Below, piece by piece: positions 25,544-26,804 of a stretch of DNA of 26,804 bases; the first letter of the stretch is position 1; each line of letters opens with the position of its first letter. The notes under the pieces are model-generated. The model had not been told where the DNA came from, did not search any database, and worked only from the letters and a program-made list of their open reading frames with translations. Made by a program: the position numbers and the translations under genes. Origin of the DNA: a virus. The stretch spans positions 1 through 26,804 of IMG/VR virus record IMGVR_UViG_3300025421_000060; one strand, 5' to 3'.

Positions 25544-26605
25544 ATGTCCACCAATCCATTCCACATCGACAACCTTGACCCCATCGGTAAGTCCGCTTCC
25601 CGTATCCTGAAGGGCGGTCCCGGCTCAGGGCGACACACCCAAGGTAGCGCACAGGACACGGCAACTCGTCTGGCCCAGTTCGTCTCGGAGAACCGAAGGA
25701 ACATTTCACCATACAAGGCAAAGGACATCGCTCAGGCTCACGTTGACCACGCTGGCTACCACAACAAGATGGCAAAATATCTTCACGAGCAAGCCAATGC
25801 AGTTGCCCTCAATGGGATGGGCAACGTTGCGCTGGCAAAGCAAATGGAAAAGGAAGCGCAACTCCACGACAAGGCTTCTTCAGCGCACCTCGCTGCTTCT
25901 GAAACCGTGCTAAAGGCTCAGGGTGAGTGGGGTGGACGCTTGGGTCTTGACGAGAAGAAGCCGACCGCTTCCCAAGTTTCTGCTGCGAGCAACGCTGCTG
26001 CAAAGGCAACTGTCGCTGCTTCTGGCCCACAAACCACTGCTGCACTGGGATGGCAAACTCCTGATATCCAACTTCCCAGTGGCGCACCTTACTTTCTGGC
26101 GAAGGGCGGTCCCGGCTCAGGGCGACACCCTGAGGGCGCAACCTCGGTGAACACCCACGAAGATATCATCCCCTTCAACATGGCTAAGACCATTGACGAT
26201 GAAGGAACTGATCTAAGCCTCGCTCAGGACGAGGCAGAACGCTACGACGGTTATTCAGGTGCTCACGCCGATCTTGCTGAGGCTTTCGCCGCCGACGGCA
26301 ACACGCCCGCAGCGGAAGCACACATGGCAGCATCGAAGGCGTGGGCTGATGCCGCCAAGGCCGCCAAAGATTATTGGGACGATGAGGCCGACGAATACGG
26401 TGCAGTGGAAGATGCCTCCGCTCGTGCATACGACCTTTCGGAAACCGCAGAAGAAGTAAGTGGTCGTGGCGACCTCCCCTCGGCCTATTATGACGAGGAC
26501 CTCGCATCGGCTGGCAACCCTCGTGACTACACCATTGCCGCAACAAACCCTGATGGCACGCACACCGTTATCGCCCAAGTGACCCACGAGCGCCTCGGCT
26601 ACTAA
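25544..26605 (+). CDS. Repeat protein with two GGPGSGRH motifs
   Basis: A 353-residue, Ala-rich, mostly helical protein. KGGPGSGRH occurs twice, at about residues 23-31 and 187-195, each opening a helical block rich in Ala, His and Asp (AQAHVDHAGYHNKMAKYLHE; AHADLAEAFAADGN). Similar GGPGSG motifs occur in phage head and morphogenesis proteins, often in several copies, with unknown role. The blocks look like structural or scaffold helices, with possible processing at the Gly-rich linkers. AAGGAG lies 12 bases before the ATG. The motif DNA is identical over 28 bp in both places. Confidence 0.75.
   Translation: MSTNPFHIDNLDPIGKSASRILKGGPGSGRHTQGSAQDTATRLAQFVSENRRNISPYKAKDIAQAHVDHAGYHNKMAKYLHEQANAVALNGMGNVALAKQMEKEAQLHDKASSAHLAASETVLKAQGEWGGRLGLDEKKPTASQVSAASNAAAKATVAASGPQTTAALGWQTPDIQLPSGAPYFLAKGGPGSGRHPEGATSVNTHEDIIPFNMAKTIDDEGTDLSLAQDEAERYDGYSGAHADLAEAFAADGNTPAAEAHMAASKAWADAAKAAKDYWDDEADEYGAVEDASARAYDLSETAEEVSGRGDLPSAYYDEDLASAGNPRDYTIAATNPDGTHTVIAQVTHERLGY
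25609..25636 (+). repeat. 28-bp direct repeat, first copy
   Basis: Begins GAAGGGCGGTCCCGGCTCAG and is identical to 26101-26128. It encodes the KGGPGSGRH motif. Neighbouring codons differ, so only the motif is conserved at DNA level. Confidence 0.85.
26101..26128 (+). repeat. 28-bp direct repeat, second copy
   Basis: Second identical copy, 492 bases from the first. It codes for the second KGGPGSGRH motif of the same protein. Confidence 0.85.
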
Positions 26606-26623
26606 ACTCTGCAAATCGCACTA

Positions 26624-26640
26624 CTCAACTCTGCTAGAGT
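26624..26640 (+). promoter_or_regulatory. CTCAAC-type promoter of the 26673 gene
   Basis: CTCAAC (26624-26629), five bases, TAGAGT (26635-26640). The spacer GCACTACTCAACTCTGC differs from the amidoligase promoter spacer by one base. The 15-bp word TGCAAATCGCACTAC just upstream also occurs by the cyclotransferase promoter. Confidence 0.65.
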
Positions 26641-26672
26641 ATCCCCACCGATACCGATAGCAGAGGTGAAAG

Positions 26673-26804
26673 ATGCTCAGCCAATACCAAATCGCCGAAG
26701 CCATTGAAGCCGAGGTGGAGCGTATGCAGGGGCTTGTGGACGAAATCCGACAGGCAGCCGTGGACACCGCCCGTGCTGAGGCGGACTTCAAGGTGCGCTT
26801 TGCA
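26673..26804 (+). CDS. Hypothetical protein, 3' end outside the window
   Basis: The first 44 residues (MLSQYQIAEAIEAEVERMQG...) are open to the end of the window. They form a charged helix, likely coiled coil. GAGGTGA precedes the ATG at a usual spacing. Family cannot be told from this fragment. Confidence 0.65.
   Translation, partial: MLSQYQIAEAIEAEVERMQGLVDEIRQAAVDTARAEADFKVRFA

Noticed and set aside
1-26804. tRNA genes, integrase or attachment site
   Set aside because: I looked for cloverleaf-like stretches in the gaps and for recombinase motifs in the proteins and saw none; a dedicated search is still needed to exclude a tRNA.
1-26804. TTCCAAA/TTTGGAA as a third repeated word
   Set aside because: It is frequent but occurs in both orientations, mostly as Pro-Lys or Leu-Glu codon pairs, so codon choice may explain it.

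Overview
The window is a stretch of a tailed double-stranded DNA phage (Caudoviricetes) that almost certainly infects an actinobacterium. A two-part large terminase, a terminase small-subunit candidate and a GH25 endolysin followed by small membrane proteins show that it is a phage. A WhiB-family Fe-S regulator, GC-rich codon use, many GTG starts and frequent leaderless-looking gene starts (a TANNNT hexamer six or seven bases before ATG) point to an actinobacterial host. No integrase, tRNA, portal or tail gene was seen, so this is only part of the genome.

Layout. At 1-3537 (+ strand) a tightly overlapping operon of small accessory genes (Zn-finger-like proteins, a PD-(D/E)XK-like nuclease, AP2-like repeat proteins) ends in a terminase small-subunit candidate. 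At 3538-4132 there is a mostly non-coding gap with a hairpin, tandem 11-bp repeats and operator-like words. At 4133-7203 (+) lie a SAM methyltransferase, a tiny membrane protein and the large terminase. The terminase ATPase is interrupted at its Walker B motif by an intein; an HNH endonuclease gene sits inside the intein in another reading frame; the terminase nuclease domain is a separate overlapping gene. At 7273-9877 (-) is an amidoligase, glutamine amidotransferase, small protein and HTH protein cluster. At 10188-10642 (+) are two small genes. At 10630-14575 (-) are a GT2-TPR glycosyltransferase and two paralogous DNA methyltransferases, one lacking its catalytic motifs. At 14632-18630 (+) are a metallophosphoesterase, dCMP deaminase, oligoribonuclease and small unknown genes. 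At 18615-19934 (-) are a Zn-repeat protein, an acidic protein and a gamma-glutamylcyclotransferase-like protein. At 20050-26804 (+) are an unknown 274-residue protein, small Zn proteins, WhiB, lysis genes, a second HNH protein, a Zn-ribbon protein and a repeat protein with two GGPGSGRH motifs.

How the parts fit. The amidoligase, the class II glutamine amidotransferase and the cyclotransferase belong to enzyme families proposed to act together in making or removing amide-linked peptide tags. The amidoligase and cyclotransferase genes, about 10 kb apart, share an unusual promoter architecture (CTCAAC, five bases, TANAGT), which suggests one regulon.

Two DNA-level signals run across gene boundaries. 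The word GTGAAATC occurs about 19 times in both orientations and forms dyads near or inside genes. A GAAAAT word is strongly enriched on the + strand only, from about 13.4 to 25.4 kb, even where genes are on the - strand. All counts are by eye and need to be computed.
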